DNA of 64,000 bases from Dehalococcoidia bacterium. Lineage in GTDB: Bacteria > Chloroflexota > Dehalococcoidia > DSTF01 > JALHUB01. The notes under the pieces were generated by a model, which made no database searches, was not told the DNA's origin, and saw only the letters and a list, made by a program, of their open reading frames with translations. The stretch lies in NCBI GenBank assembly GCA_030018455.1, contig JASEFU010000001.1, positions 497,545 through 561,544 of the forward strand. Reading direction: 5' to 3'. Positions within the stretch are counted from its first letter, which is position 1. Each line of letters begins with the position of its first letter. The position numbers and the translations under genes are program-made. Below, in pieces: positions 19,404-27,805 of the stretch.

Positions 19404-19442
19404 GTGGGCGTAGCGGGCCATGCAAGCGAAAGGAGGAGCAGT

Positions 19443-20912
19443 ATGCCGCATCGGATGCTGGCGGTCGAAGGCCGGGTGCACAGAACGGGCTACACGCTAA
19501 CGGTTCGTGCGTCCTACCCGAACAGGGTCGGCATGCTGGGGAGAATAACGTCGGCGATCGGCGAGGCGGGAGGCGACATCGGCGCCGTCGACATCGTCCA
19601 GTCGACCCAAAATATGATGGTGCGTGACATAACGTTCACCGCCCACGATGTCGACCACGGCTATCAGATCATCGAGCGGATCAAAGCCGTCGAGGGCGTG
19701 CACATACGGAGCATCTCCGATCCCGTCTTTCTCCTCCACCTCGGCGGGAAAATAGAAATAGCCAACAAGGCGCCGGTCAAGACCCGCGGCGACCTTTCGG
19801 CCGCGTACACGCCCGGCGTCGCCCGCATCTGCCAGGCGATCCACAAGGAGCCGCTCGCCGTCTGGAGCCTGACGATCAAAGGGAACAGCGTCGCCGTTGT
19901 GACCGACGGCAGCGCGGTGCTCGGCCTCGGCGACATCGGGCCGGAGGCTGCCCTCCCGGTGATGGAGGGCAAAGCGATGCTCTTCAAGGAGTTCGGCGGC
20001 GTCGACGCCTGGCCCATCTGTCTCGCCACTAACGATACCGACGAGATCGTGCGCGCCGTCAAGGCGATAGCGCCGGGCTTCGGCGGGATCAACCTCGAGG
20101 ATATCGCCGCGCCGCGCTGCTTTGAAATCGAAGAGCGGCTTAGGGCGGAACTTGACATACCCGTCTTCCACGACGACCAGCACGGCACCGCCGTTGTCGT
20201 CCTCGCCGGACTCATTAACGCCCTGAAGATCGTGAAGAAGAAGTTCGAGGACTTGCGGGTAGTGCTCCTCGGCGTGGGAGCGGCGGGCGTCGCCTGCACG
20301 CGAATACTGCAATCGATGGGCGTGCGGGACATCGTCGGCGTCGACCGCGCGGGCACGCTCTACAAGGGGCGAAAGGAGCACATGAACGAGGCCAAGGTCT
20401 GGTACGCGGAAAACACAAACCCACGCCGCGTGAAAGGGAGCCTCAGCGATGCTATGGAGGGCGCCGACGTCTTTGTCGGGCTATCGGGGCCCGGCCTGCT
20501 GACGGTCGACGACATCAGGAAGATGAACCGCGACCCCATCGTTTTCGCGATGGCCAACCCCGACCCCGAGATACCGCCGGAGGAGGCGCTTCCTTACGTG
20601 CGCGTCTTTGCCACCGGCCGCTCCGACTACCCGAACCAGATAAACAACGTCCTCTGCTTCCCCGGCTTCTTCCGGGGGCTGCTGGACACGCACGCCAGCG
20701 CGGTCAACGAGGAGATGAAGATCGCAGCCGCGCAGGCGATAGCCTCAACGGTGTCGGACCGGGAGCTGCACGAGGAATACATCATTCCCAGCGTCTTCAA
20801 CCGGTCGGTCGCGCGGGCGGTGGCGCGGGCCGTGGCCGACGCCGCGTATCGCACAGGTGCGGCGGTGCGGCACCGTCGGAGCCAGCAGGTGCACCTCTGG
20901 CCGGCGGTCTAG
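19443..20912 (+). CDS. NAD(P)-dependent malic enzyme with N-terminal ACT domain
   Basis: 489 residues from ATG 19443, fixed by AAAGGAGGA upstream. An ACT regulatory domain (about residues 14-90; TLTVRASYPNRVGMLGRITS) precedes the malic enzyme N-domain (TRGDLSAAYTPGVARICQAI, IKGNSVAVVTDGSAVLGLGD) and the Rossmann domain (VVLLGVGAAGVACTRIL). The reaction is oxidative decarboxylation of malate to pyruvate. ACT domains usually bind an amino acid or similar effector, so activity is probably allosterically controlled. The phosphotransacetylase tail of MaeB-type enzymes is absent. Cofactor preference is not decided. Confidence 0.9.
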   Translation: MPHRMLAVEGRVHRTGYTLTVRASYPNRVGMLGRITSAIGEAGGDIGAVDIVQSTQNMMVRDITFTAHDVDHGYQIIERIKAVEGVHIRSISDPVFLLHLGGKIEIANKAPVKTRGDLSAAYTPGVARICQAIHKEPLAVWSLTIKGNSVAVVTDGSAVLGLGDIGPEAALPVMEGKAMLFKEFGGVDAWPICLATNDTDEIVRAVKAIAPGFGGINLEDIAAPRCFEIEERLRAELDIPVFHDDQHGTAVVVLAGLINALKIVKKKFEDLRVVLLGVGAAGVACTRILQSMGVRDIVGVDRAGTLYKGRKEHMNEAKVWYAENTNPRRVKGSLSDAMEGADVFVGLSGPGLLTVDDIRKMNRDPIVFAMANPDPEIPPEEALPYVRVFATGRSDYPNQINNVLCFPGFFRGLLDTHASAVNEEMKIAAAQAIASTVSDRELHEEYIIPSVFNRSVARAVARAVADAAYRTGAAVRHRRSQQVHLWPAV

Positions 20913-21032
20913 CCAGGCAGTCCTGCATTTGGGGGAGTCCAGAGGGGGGTATCCCTCTCTCGCAGGGGTCTGGGCCCGCCTGCCTGCCGGTAGGCAAATG
21001 GGAAGATAAGCGTTGATGCTACGGCGACAACG

Positions 21033-23867
21033 TCAGCGTCGCCTATGCGCACCCGCCGCTGTGGAACGACTTCGCCGGCGGCTGCTGGGCGCCTGGCGCC
21101 ACAGCTTCACGCGGAAGAGCAGGCTAACGATCTCGCTCGGCTTCAGCCGCAGCTCGACCCGTCCGTTCCGCACCGGCGCCGCGCCCAACGGACGCTCGTC
21201 GAGGGTGACGCATTCGACCCTCTCGTAGGGCTCGTTGAAGCGCACGCGCGCCCTCACCGGCCGGTCGTCGACGTTGTACAGGCGCACAACGACGCCCGAT
21301 CCGTCCTCCGCGAACTTCACCGCCGAGAGTCGGACTGTCGACGGGCTCACCTCCAGCAGGCTTCCCCGCGGCGGCAGCGTTCGCTGTCCGGCGGCGGGCC
21401 GCGCCTGCATCGGCAGCGCGAAGCCGCGCGCCTCTGCGAGCGCCTCCTGCCAGCCTCCGATGTGGGGAATGAGCGCATAGTCGAACGTGTGGCGCCCCGG
21501 ACACTGGGCGTCCGGCGTCTGAAGGAACGGCGGCCCAGCGAGGCCGCGTCTCGTCGTCATGTCGGCGCGGCAGAGCCAGCCGACGCAACGCAGCAGCGTG
21601 AGGGCGATGGTCGCGCCGTCCGCCCCGGGCAGCACCTCATACTCCGGCAGGCCGCGGTTCGCCAGCATCACCCCGCGCTCGCCGTCGCTCACGTCCACGA
21701 ACGATTTCTGCGGGTACGTGCCCACCGGCTGCTCCAGCCACGTCTCGTCCGCTTCCGGCAGCGCCAGTGGCCGGGCGATGACGCCGAAGTGCTGCTCCGC
21801 CGCCGCGACGTCGGCAGCCACGCCTGTCGGGAAGTGTACCCGCAGACGGTGGTCGCGCGCGGCGTTGTCGACCTCCGTCCGGAACTCGACGCGGCGGACG
21901 CCGGGGTATAGTCTTACCAGCGTCTTGATCCGGCACCCGACCGTCCGAACCGACCTCCGCTCGCGCCCGCGGGCAAGCGAGACGGGGAGGCTGTACACCT
22001 GGTCGATCTGAAGTGTGAAGCGAGCGGGCCCGGACTCCGCGACTCGTATCGTTGGCGCGCGGGAAGGCGCGTCCACTATCGTGTCGCGCGAGGGCGCCCA
22101 GTAAGCGTACTCGTCGCCGCGGTCGCCGCCGTCGACGAAGCGGTTAAGCCCCTCGAAGACGCGGCCGTTCTCCTTGTCGATAACAGTGACGAGGCCGTCG
22201 CGCGCCGCCTCTACCCTGAAGAACTCGTTCTCAATCGAACGCACATCCGCGGGCGGACGCTGTCTGCGCGACCGCTCGCCGCGCAGCAGACGGAACGTCT
22301 TGTACCCGAGGGGCGGGACATCGCGGGCCACGAAGCCCACCTCCAGCCGCGGCGGCGGCTCCGCGCTCGTCATCACGTACTGTCGCGGCGGCCGCTCGAT
22401 GACCTGGCACGGCGTCTCGCTGCCGTCTTCGTCCGCGGTTGCATGGGGCTCGCGGCCGTCCCGCTGCCGCCAGCGGAAGCTCACGAAGTCGGTGCGCGCC
22501 TCTTCCGACGGGTTGAAGACGACGACGCTCTGACCGCCTTCCGAGGGCGTCTGCGCGGCAATGCTTTCCAGCGCATGGCGGGTGAGGTCCTCGCCGATCT
22601 GCTCGCAGGCGTCGAAGCGGGCCGCCGTCTCGCGGTGGACGGCGTCGACGCTGCAGCCGCAGATCGCGTCGTGGTCGTGGTTCTCCAGCAAGTACTTCCA
22701 GGCCTCCCTCAGGAGGCCGGCCGTGGCAGGCAGGTCGGAAGGGTAGTAGGTGTGAGGCCCGGGAGGAATGGCCGGCTCGACCCAATCGCTGCCCAGGCGG
22801 GCGCGGAGCAGGCTCGCCCATGTGGAGAAGGGCTCCGCCCAGCGCGTCAGTCGGTCCTCGCATTGTTGATTGCGCTGCTTGATCCACATCCGCGCGGAGA
22901 GGGTTCCGGGCAGAATGTGCGAGCGGCGGCTGCTGCGGAACTCGCCGCGATACCGCGGCCACTCTCCCTCGCGACCGCGCATGAACTCGCGCACCTTGCT
23001 GAGGATCAGCGGCAGGGTGCCTTGCCTCATCTCTGCGTCTTCGAGGAACGAGTTGGCTACGGCGACGACCCGAGGCAAGTTGGGCTGCGGCATGATGTGG
23101 TCGACCCCGTTCATGATGACGAGATAGGGCGTGGTCGCCCGCGGCTCGAGGCGCCGGCGAAAGTCCTTGAGCGTCGCCGCCAGCGAGACCTCGTTGTCGG
23201 GCAATAGAGGGGCGAAGCCGTAGCCCATCGGCAAGTGGAGCGTCAGCACCTCGCTGCCGTCCGGTGCCTGCCAGAAAAACTCCGTCTTCTCCAGGTCGTC
23301 GCCGGCGCCCCGCCAGATAGCGGCGTCCTCGATCCCGAAGCCGCGCAGGAGCGCCGGCAGGTAAGCGATGTGCCCGAAGGCGTCAGGCGAGTAGCCTACC
23401 ATCATCGCGCCGCCGAACTCGCGCGCCAGGCGGATCCCCCGCAGGAGATTGCGGATGAGCGCTTCGCCGCCCGCCAGGTATTCGTCGGGTGGGACGTACC
23501 AGGGGCCGATAATTAGCCGGCCGTCGCGCACAAACCGGGCCACGTTGTCACGGCGGTCGGGCCGTATGGCGAGATAGTCTTCGAGGAGGATGGTCTGCCC
23601 GTCAAGCGTGAAGTGCTTGAAATCGGGATCGCGCTCAAGCAAGTCGAGCAGATGGTCCATCAGGCCGACGAGGCGGACGCGGAAGTTCTGGAACGGGAAA
23701 TACCATTCGCGGTCCCAGTGGGTGTGCGAGACGACGACGAGCTGCCACTTCGCGCCCGGCGACAGCGGCCCGACGGGTGTTCCGGCGGCGGCGGGAGCGG
23801 CAATCGATGATTGTCGGCTGCTGCGGCGTCTCGTCTCCCAGCGCCCCGACCCGGCCTCTTTAGCCAT
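21033..23867 (-). CDS. GH38 alpha-mannosidase
   Basis: 944 residues. Family 38 retaining alpha-mannosidase, here without a signal peptide and so probably cytoplasmic. Zinc and catalytic motifs are clear: HTHWDREWYF (48-57), DEYLAGGEALIRN and GYSPDAFGH with nucleophile Asp 162. A middle helical domain with HDHDAICGCSVDAV and a C-terminal beta-sandwich domain follow, as in full-length members. The likely role is release of mannose from mannans, glycoprotein-derived glycans or mannosylglycerate-type compounds. It is monocistronic and convergent with the malic enzyme gene. A small hairpin (TGCCT/AGGCA) lies in the 120-base gap between them. Confidence 0.92.
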   Translation of the reverse strand: MAKEAGSGRWETRRRSSRQSSIAAPAAAGTPVGPLSPGAKWQLVVVSHTHWDREWYFPFQNFRVRLVGLMDHLLDLLERDPDFKHFTLDGQTILLEDYLAIRPDRRDNVARFVRDGRLIIGPWYVPPDEYLAGGEALIRNLLRGIRLAREFGGAMMVGYSPDAFGHIAYLPALLRGFGIEDAAIWRGAGDDLEKTEFFWQAPDGSEVLTLHLPMGYGFAPLLPDNEVSLAATLKDFRRRLEPRATTPYLVIMNGVDHIMPQPNLPRVVAVANSFLEDAEMRQGTLPLILSKVREFMRGREGEWPRYRGEFRSSRRSHILPGTLSARMWIKQRNQQCEDRLTRWAEPFSTWASLLRARLGSDWVEPAIPPGPHTYYPSDLPATAGLLREAWKYLLENHDHDAICGCSVDAVHRETAARFDACEQIGEDLTRHALESIAAQTPSEGGQSVVVFNPSEEARTDFVSFRWRQRDGREPHATADEDGSETPCQVIERPPRQYVMTSAEPPPRLEVGFVARDVPPLGYKTFRLLRGERSRRQRPPADVRSIENEFFRVEAARDGLVTVIDKENGRVFEGLNRFVDGGDRGDEYAYWAPSRDTIVDAPSRAPTIRVAESGPARFTLQIDQVYSLPVSLARGRERRSVRTVGCRIKTLVRLYPGVRRVEFRTEVDNAARDHRLRVHFPTGVAADVAAAEQHFGVIARPLALPEADETWLEQPVGTYPQKSFVDVSDGERGVMLANRGLPEYEVLPGADGATIALTLLRCVGWLCRADMTTRRGLAGPPFLQTPDAQCPGRHTFDYALIPHIGGWQEALAEARGFALPMQARPAAGQRTLPPRGSLLEVSPSTVRLSAVKFAEDGSGVVVRLYNVDDRPVRARVRFNEPYERVECVTLDERPLGAAPVRNGRVELRLKPSEIVSLLFRVKLWRQAPSSRRRSRSTAAGAHRRR

Positions 23868-24033
23868 GCTCGTCGCTTCCCCTTCCGACGTTTCGAAGCG
23901 CTGCCACCGCGCTGTCGATTTGCATGAGCAGCATATCGGCTCAGGCGGTTAGCATCCACAACGCGGGGCCAGGACAGACCTCGCCCCGACCCGCCCCGCC
24001 CGGCGGCTGCGGACCCGGCGATGGAAAGCCGGG

Positions 24034-24062
24034 TTGACGATGCTTTAGGCGAATGATAGACT
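24034..24062 (+). promoter_or_regulatory. Promoter of tRNA-His
   Basis: TTGACG (24034-24039), 17 bases, TAGACT (24057-24062). Predicted start near 24069, 88 bases before the mature tRNA. The remainder of 23868-24156 shows nothing recognisable. Confidence 0.6.
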
Positions 24063-24156
24063 CAGTAGCGAGCAACAGCGGACGTGCTCTGCGGCCGGCT
24101 AGGTGGAGAAGTGAAACGCGGGCTCCACGGCGGGGATTGCAGAGTTATTTTTCTGT

Positions 24157-24233
24157 GGTGGGCGTAGCCGAGCGGATAAGGCGCCAGGTTGTGGCCCTGG
24201 AGATCGAGGGTTCGAATCCCTCCGTCCACCCCA
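24157..24233 (+). tRNA. tRNA-His (anticodon GTG)
   Basis: Acceptor arms GTGGGCG/CGTCCAC, anticodon stem CCAGG/CCTGG around loop TTGTGGC (anticodon GTG), T-loop TTCGAAT. The extra G-1 (24157) faces discriminator C (24230), the identity element of tRNA-His. CCA is encoded at 24231-24233. Confidence 0.97.
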
Positions 24234-24305
24234 AAACAAGCGCTCGCCCGGGGCCGACTTTCCCGTTGGCCGCGTTGCGTTTAATATTCCGGAAAGGCGG
24301 CCCCC

Positions 24306-25238
24306 TTGTTCAGCAACAAGAACTTCTCACGCCCTCTTCGCCGGCTACCCGTCCTCGGGCTGGCTCTGGCCTTCACGATTGCGCTTGCCTTCGCTTTCGC
24401 CGGCTGCGGCGGCGACGGAGAAGGCGACGAGGACGCCGCCACGGTCGTCGAGCGCTTCCTCGGGCTCGGACAGGAGCCGGGAACGACGATCGACGTCACG
24501 CTGGGCAGCGAGCCGGCGGGACTTCCGTCGGGGCTGCCCGAGTACCCCGGCTCTTCCCTCCTCGGATCGACGGTGAGCGAGACGCAGGGACAGAAGGGCT
24601 ACACGGTCCTGCGGGAGACCTCCGATTCGCCCGATACCGTGCTCCTCTACTTCGAGGAGGAGCTGGAGAAAGACCCCTGGCAGGTGGTGCTCTCCACGTC
24701 CGTGCAGGGCTTCGCGGCGCTCCAGTTCACGCGCATCGACGACGCCACCTTCCTGGGAGGAGTCATCGTGCAGGATGCGGGCAACGGCCGCTCCACCATC
24801 CTGCTCTCGGTGCAGACCCTCGGCGGTCAGACGCCGGAGACGAAACCCTTCGAGCCCGCCGCCAGCAAGCCGCTGCCGCGCGGTTTCCCGGCGGAAGTCC
24901 CACTGTACCCCGATATGACCGTCACGGAGACGGCGTGGGCGCGCTCGTCGAGCACAACCGAGTTCCAGGTCACCTTCATAACGAAGGACCTGATGATGGA
25001 CGTGCTGGACTTCTACAGGATGGAGCTCACCACTCGCGGCTGGACGGTGACCGATCAGGCCGATCAGACCGGCGGGACGGCGCTCAGCTTCGAGAGTACG
25101 GCCCTCGGCGGCACCTGGAGCGGGAGGCTCACCGTCGCCCAGTTCGAGGAGGACCCTTCCTATACGCGGGCGCGGCTTGATTTGAGCATCGGCGCGCAGG
25201 GTGAGCAGCCTTCGCCGTCGCCGACACCTGCTCCCTAG
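24306..25238 (+). CDS. Lipoprotein with two repeated alpha/beta domains
   Basis: 310 residues from TTG 24306. The signal peptide ends in a lipobox AFAGC (Cys about 33), followed by an acidic spacer, so the protein should be lipid-anchored outside the membrane. The body is an internal duplication: each half starts with LP-x-(Y/E)-x-x-x-LYP-like strands, and each has a helix of the type VLLYFEEELEKDPWQV or VLDFYRMELTTRGWTV, then a strand-rich end. A Pro/Ser tail closes it. I recognise no named family; similar small repeats occur in Chloroflexota lipoproteins. It lies between two tRNA genes. Confidence 0.75.
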   Translation: MFSNKNFSRPLRRLPVLGLALAFTIALAFAFAGCGGDGEGDEDAATVVERFLGLGQEPGTTIDVTLGSEPAGLPSGLPEYPGSSLLGSTVSETQGQKGYTVLRETSDSPDTVLLYFEEELEKDPWQVVLSTSVQGFAALQFTRIDDATFLGGVIVQDAGNGRSTILLSVQTLGGQTPETKPFEPAASKPLPRGFPAEVPLYPDMTVTETAWARSSSTTEFQVTFITKDLMMDVLDFYRMELTTRGWTVTDQADQTGGTALSFESTALGGTWSGRLTVAQFEEDPSYTRARLDLSIGAQGEQPSPSPTPAP

Positions 25239-25296
25239 CCGCCTGGAAACCATGTGGACTATGAGATATCGGCAGACGGCCCCGGGCAAGAGACGT

Positions 25297-25372
25297 GCGC
25301 CTGTAGCTCAGCGGAAAGAGCATCGGTCTTCGGAACCGAGGGTCGGGGGTTCGAATCCCTCCAGGCGCACCA
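25297..25372 (+). tRNA. tRNA-Arg (anticodon TCG)
   Basis: Acceptor arms GCGCCTG/CAGGCGC, D-arm GCTCAGCGGAAAGAGC, anticodon stem TCGGT/ACCGA around loop CTTCGGA (anticodon TCG), T-loop TTCGAAT, discriminator A at 25369. CCA is encoded at 25370-25372. Confidence 0.96.
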
Positions 25373-25403
25373 CCGTTCAGGCCACGCTTGTTGCCCTACC
25401 CGT

Positions 25404-25412
25404 TGGTATGAT
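25404..25412 (+). promoter_or_regulatory. Extended -10 promoter for livGF
   Basis: TG-G-TATGAT, an extended -10 element (-10 hexamer 25407-25412), 39 bases before the livG start. No clear -35. Confidence 0.4.
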
Positions 25413-25450
25413 CTAGACTTCCTGCAAAGGGGTTTTTCCGAGATCCACGT

Positions 25451-26224
25451 ATGGCGCAGCTCTCGATAAGGGACCTTTCGATCCACTTCGGCGGTATTGT
25501 AGCCCTCGACGGCATCTCCTTCGACGTAAACGAGGGCGAGATCATGGGTCTCATCGGGCCCAACGGCGCCGGCAAGACCACGCTGTTCAACTGCATCACC
25601 CGCATTTACCAGCCAAGCCGCGGCTCGATCAACTTCGAGGGGCACGACATCCTCAAGATGGAGCCGCACGAGGTTATCGGCTGCGGCATATCACGCACTT
25701 TCCAGAACCTGGCCCTCTTTCCCAGCATGAGCGTCCTCGAGAACCTGCTCGTCGGCCAGCACGTGCTCATGAAGAGCACCCTTCTCGACTGTCTTTTCCG
25801 GCTTCCCCAGGTAGGGAGGGAGGAGAAGTTCGCCCTCAAGCGGGCCGAGGACGTGCTGAAGGTGCTGGGTTTTGAGGGGCTGCGCGATGCTCCTGTCGCC
25901 TCCCTCCCGTTCGCCGTGCAGAAACGGGTGGAGATGGCGCGGGCCCTCGTCTCGCGGCCGCGTTTTGTCCTCCTCGACGAGCCCGCCAGCGGTCTCAGCC
26001 ACGAAGAGATGCAGGCTTTGGGGCGGCTAATCCGCTCCATCCGCGGCGATCTCGGCGTGACCATTCTGCTGGTGGAGCACCACATGGCGCTGGTAATGGA
26101 GGTCTCGGACAGGGTCTGCGTTCTCGACTTCGGGCGGAAGATAGCCGAAGGGACGCCGGCGCAGGTCCAGCGAGACCCGGCTGTCATTCAAGCCTATCTC
26201 GGGGAAACCGTCAGCCATGCTTAA
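25451..26224 (+). CDS. livG: Branched-chain amino-acid type ABC transporter ATP-binding protein LivG
   Basis: 257 residues. ABC ATPase of the LivG type: Walker A GPNGAGKTTLF, the family's long insert after the Q-loop (FQNLALFPSMSVLENLLVGQ), Walker B FVLLDEPASGLSHEEMQ and C-terminal RDPAVIQAYLGE. The signature motif is degenerate (LPFAVQKRVEMARAL), as is usual in LivG. With LivF it would power uptake of branched-chain amino acids, urea or other amides through LivH/LivM permeases. Neither permease nor a LivK binding protein is in this window. Confidence 0.92.
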   Translation: MAQLSIRDLSIHFGGIVALDGISFDVNEGEIMGLIGPNGAGKTTLFNCITRIYQPSRGSINFEGHDILKMEPHEVIGCGISRTFQNLALFPSMSVLENLLVGQHVLMKSTLLDCLFRLPQVGREEKFALKRAEDVLKVLGFEGLRDAPVASLPFAVQKRVEMARALVSRPRFVLLDEPASGLSHEEMQALGRLIRSIRGDLGVTILLVEHHMALVMEVSDRVCVLDFGRKIAEGTPAQVQRDPAVIQAYLGETVSHA

Positions 26225-26924
26225 GGTCACCGATCTCTACACCGCCTACGGCCCGATTATGGCGCTGCGAGGGGTATCGCTGGAGGTGCCGGAGGGCCAG
26301 ATCGTCGCCCTGCTCGGAGCCAACGGAGCGGGCAAGAGCACGGCGCTACGCACGATATCGGGGCTGGTGCACCCCGTCCGCGGCTCCATCCAGTTCATGG
26401 GGCGCTCCATCGAGAAGAGCTCGCCCGAGAAGATAGTGCAGCTCGGCATATCGCAGGTGCCGGAAGGCCGTCAGATCTTCTTTGAGTTGACGGTTCTGGA
26501 GAACCTCCTTCTCGGCGCCTATGTGCAACGCAGCGGCCGGGCTGTGAAACAGGACCTGGAGAAGGTGTTCACCTACTTCCCGGTGCTGGCGGAGAGACGG
26601 AAACAGGCGGCGGGCACCCTCAGCGGCGGTGAACAGCAGATGGTGGCCATAGGCCGGGCGCTCATGGCGCGGCCGCGTCTTATCCTCCTCGACGAGCCGT
26701 CGCTGGGGCTGGCGCCGATCGTCGTCCAGACCATCTTCGACATAATCAAGACCCTCAACCAGAATGACGGCATCACCGTCTTGCTGGTGGAACAGAATGC
26801 GCACCTGGCCCTGCAGATCGCTCAGCAGGGATACGTCCTGGAGACCGGCAGGGTCGTTCTTCAGGACACGGGCGAGAACCTCCGCATGAACGAGGCGGTG
26901 CGCCGCTCCTATCTCGGGTACTGA
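26217..26924 (+). CDS. livF: Branched-chain amino-acid type ABC transporter ATP-binding protein LivF
   Basis: 235 residues, start overlapping the end of livG by 8 bases, which indicates translational coupling. Walker A GANGAGKSTALR, signature LSGGEQQMVAIGRALM, Walker B LILLDEPSLGLAP and the C-terminal HIS-loop-like segment VLLVEQNAHLALQIAQ. It is the second ATPase of the heterodimeric Liv engine. The absence of permease genes alongside means it must pair with components encoded elsewhere, or the substrate assignment is open. Confidence 0.93.
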   Translation: MLKVTDLYTAYGPIMALRGVSLEVPEGQIVALLGANGAGKSTALRTISGLVHPVRGSIQFMGRSIEKSSPEKIVQLGISQVPEGRQIFFELTVLENLLLGAYVQRSGRAVKQDLEKVFTYFPVLAERRKQAAGTLSGGEQQMVAIGRALMARPRLILLDEPSLGLAPIVVQTIFDIIKTLNQNDGITVLLVEQNAHLALQIAQQGYVLETGRVVLQDTGENLRMNEAVRRSYLGY

Positions 26925-27000
26925 CGCAACGCCGCCGGGCCTTTCCCCAGATTGCTCGCCAACGCGCCCGTAGGCCGCGCTCACAAATAGGGGTTCTGGA

Positions 27001-27585
27001 ATGCAGGAAGCGGTCCGAAGACGCCCTCTAGCCCTGACCGCGCTGCCGAGCCGATCGGCGCTCGCGCAGGCGCTTCTTGTCGTGGGCGGCGCCGCCTTTG
27101 TCGCCGTGATGGCGCAGGCGCGCGTCGGTCTCCCTTTCACTCCGGTACCTCTGACCGGGCAGACTTTCGCCGTGCTCGTGACGGGAGCGCTCCTGGGGAG
27201 CCGGTTGGGCGCCGCCAGCATGCTCGCCTACCTCGGGGCCGGACTCTTCGGGTTGCCCGTGTTCAGCGGCTGGGTCGGTGGCTGGGCGGCCGTCAGCGGT
27301 CCTACGGGAGGCTATCTTCTGGGGTTTGTCGCCGCCGCTTTCGTCGTCGGCTGGTTCGCCGAGCGAGGGTGGGACTGTGACCTCCGGGCCGTCGTGCCCC
27401 TGCTCGTGGGCAACGTCGTCATCTACGCCGCCGGACTGCCTTGGCTTGCCCGCTTCGTCGGCCCCGATGACGTCATCCAGTCCGGCCTGCTGCCCTTCAT
27501 TCCCGGCGACCTGCTGAAACTTGCCGCCGCTGCTTCCGCGTTGCCTGCCGGTTGGGCGCTGGTGCGCCGGTTCCGGATGCTTTGA
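27001..27585 (+). CDS. bioY: BioY biotin transporter S-component
   Basis: 194 residues, the expected length. Energy-coupling-factor substrate-binding subunit with about six membrane helices; motifs GLPFTPVPLTGQTFAVL, LGAASMLAYLGAGLFGLPVF and SGPTGGYLLGFVAAAF are diagnostic. It takes up biotin alone or with EcfA/EcfT. No biotin operator or ECF module is visible nearby, and the 76 bases upstream show no clear promoter. It could be cotranscribed with livGF. Confidence 0.93.
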   Translation: MQEAVRRRPLALTALPSRSALAQALLVVGGAAFVAVMAQARVGLPFTPVPLTGQTFAVLVTGALLGSRLGAASMLAYLGAGLFGLPVFSGWVGGWAAVSGPTGGYLLGFVAAAFVVGWFAERGWDCDLRAVVPLLVGNVVIYAAGLPWLARFVGPDDVIQSGLLPFIPGDLLKLAAAASALPAGWALVRRFRML

Positions 27586-27661
27586 CGTAACCACGCGGGC
27601 AGTTTCTCTCCACTCTTTCCGTTTTTCCTCCTGTTTTTGGCCAACTCTTCTTGATCAGAGC

Positions 27662-27690
27662 TTGCGATTCGCGAATACAGGCACTAGAAT
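27662..27690 (+). promoter_or_regulatory. Promoter of the first peptide-binding protein gene
   Basis: TTGCGA (27662-27667), 17 bases, TAGAAT (27685-27690). It leaves a leader of about 110 bases before ATG 27806. The leader contains the pairing CTGTTC/GAACAG and a run of G and A. Confidence 0.55.
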
Positions 27691-27805
27691 TAGCGATCAT
27701 AAAATAACTGTTCGTTTAAGAAGAGAAAGGGGGGTAAAGGAAGAACAGCGGCTGAGACGGTTTCTGCCCACGTGTAAGACCTTAAGTTGTTCCTGGAGGA
27801 GGGCC

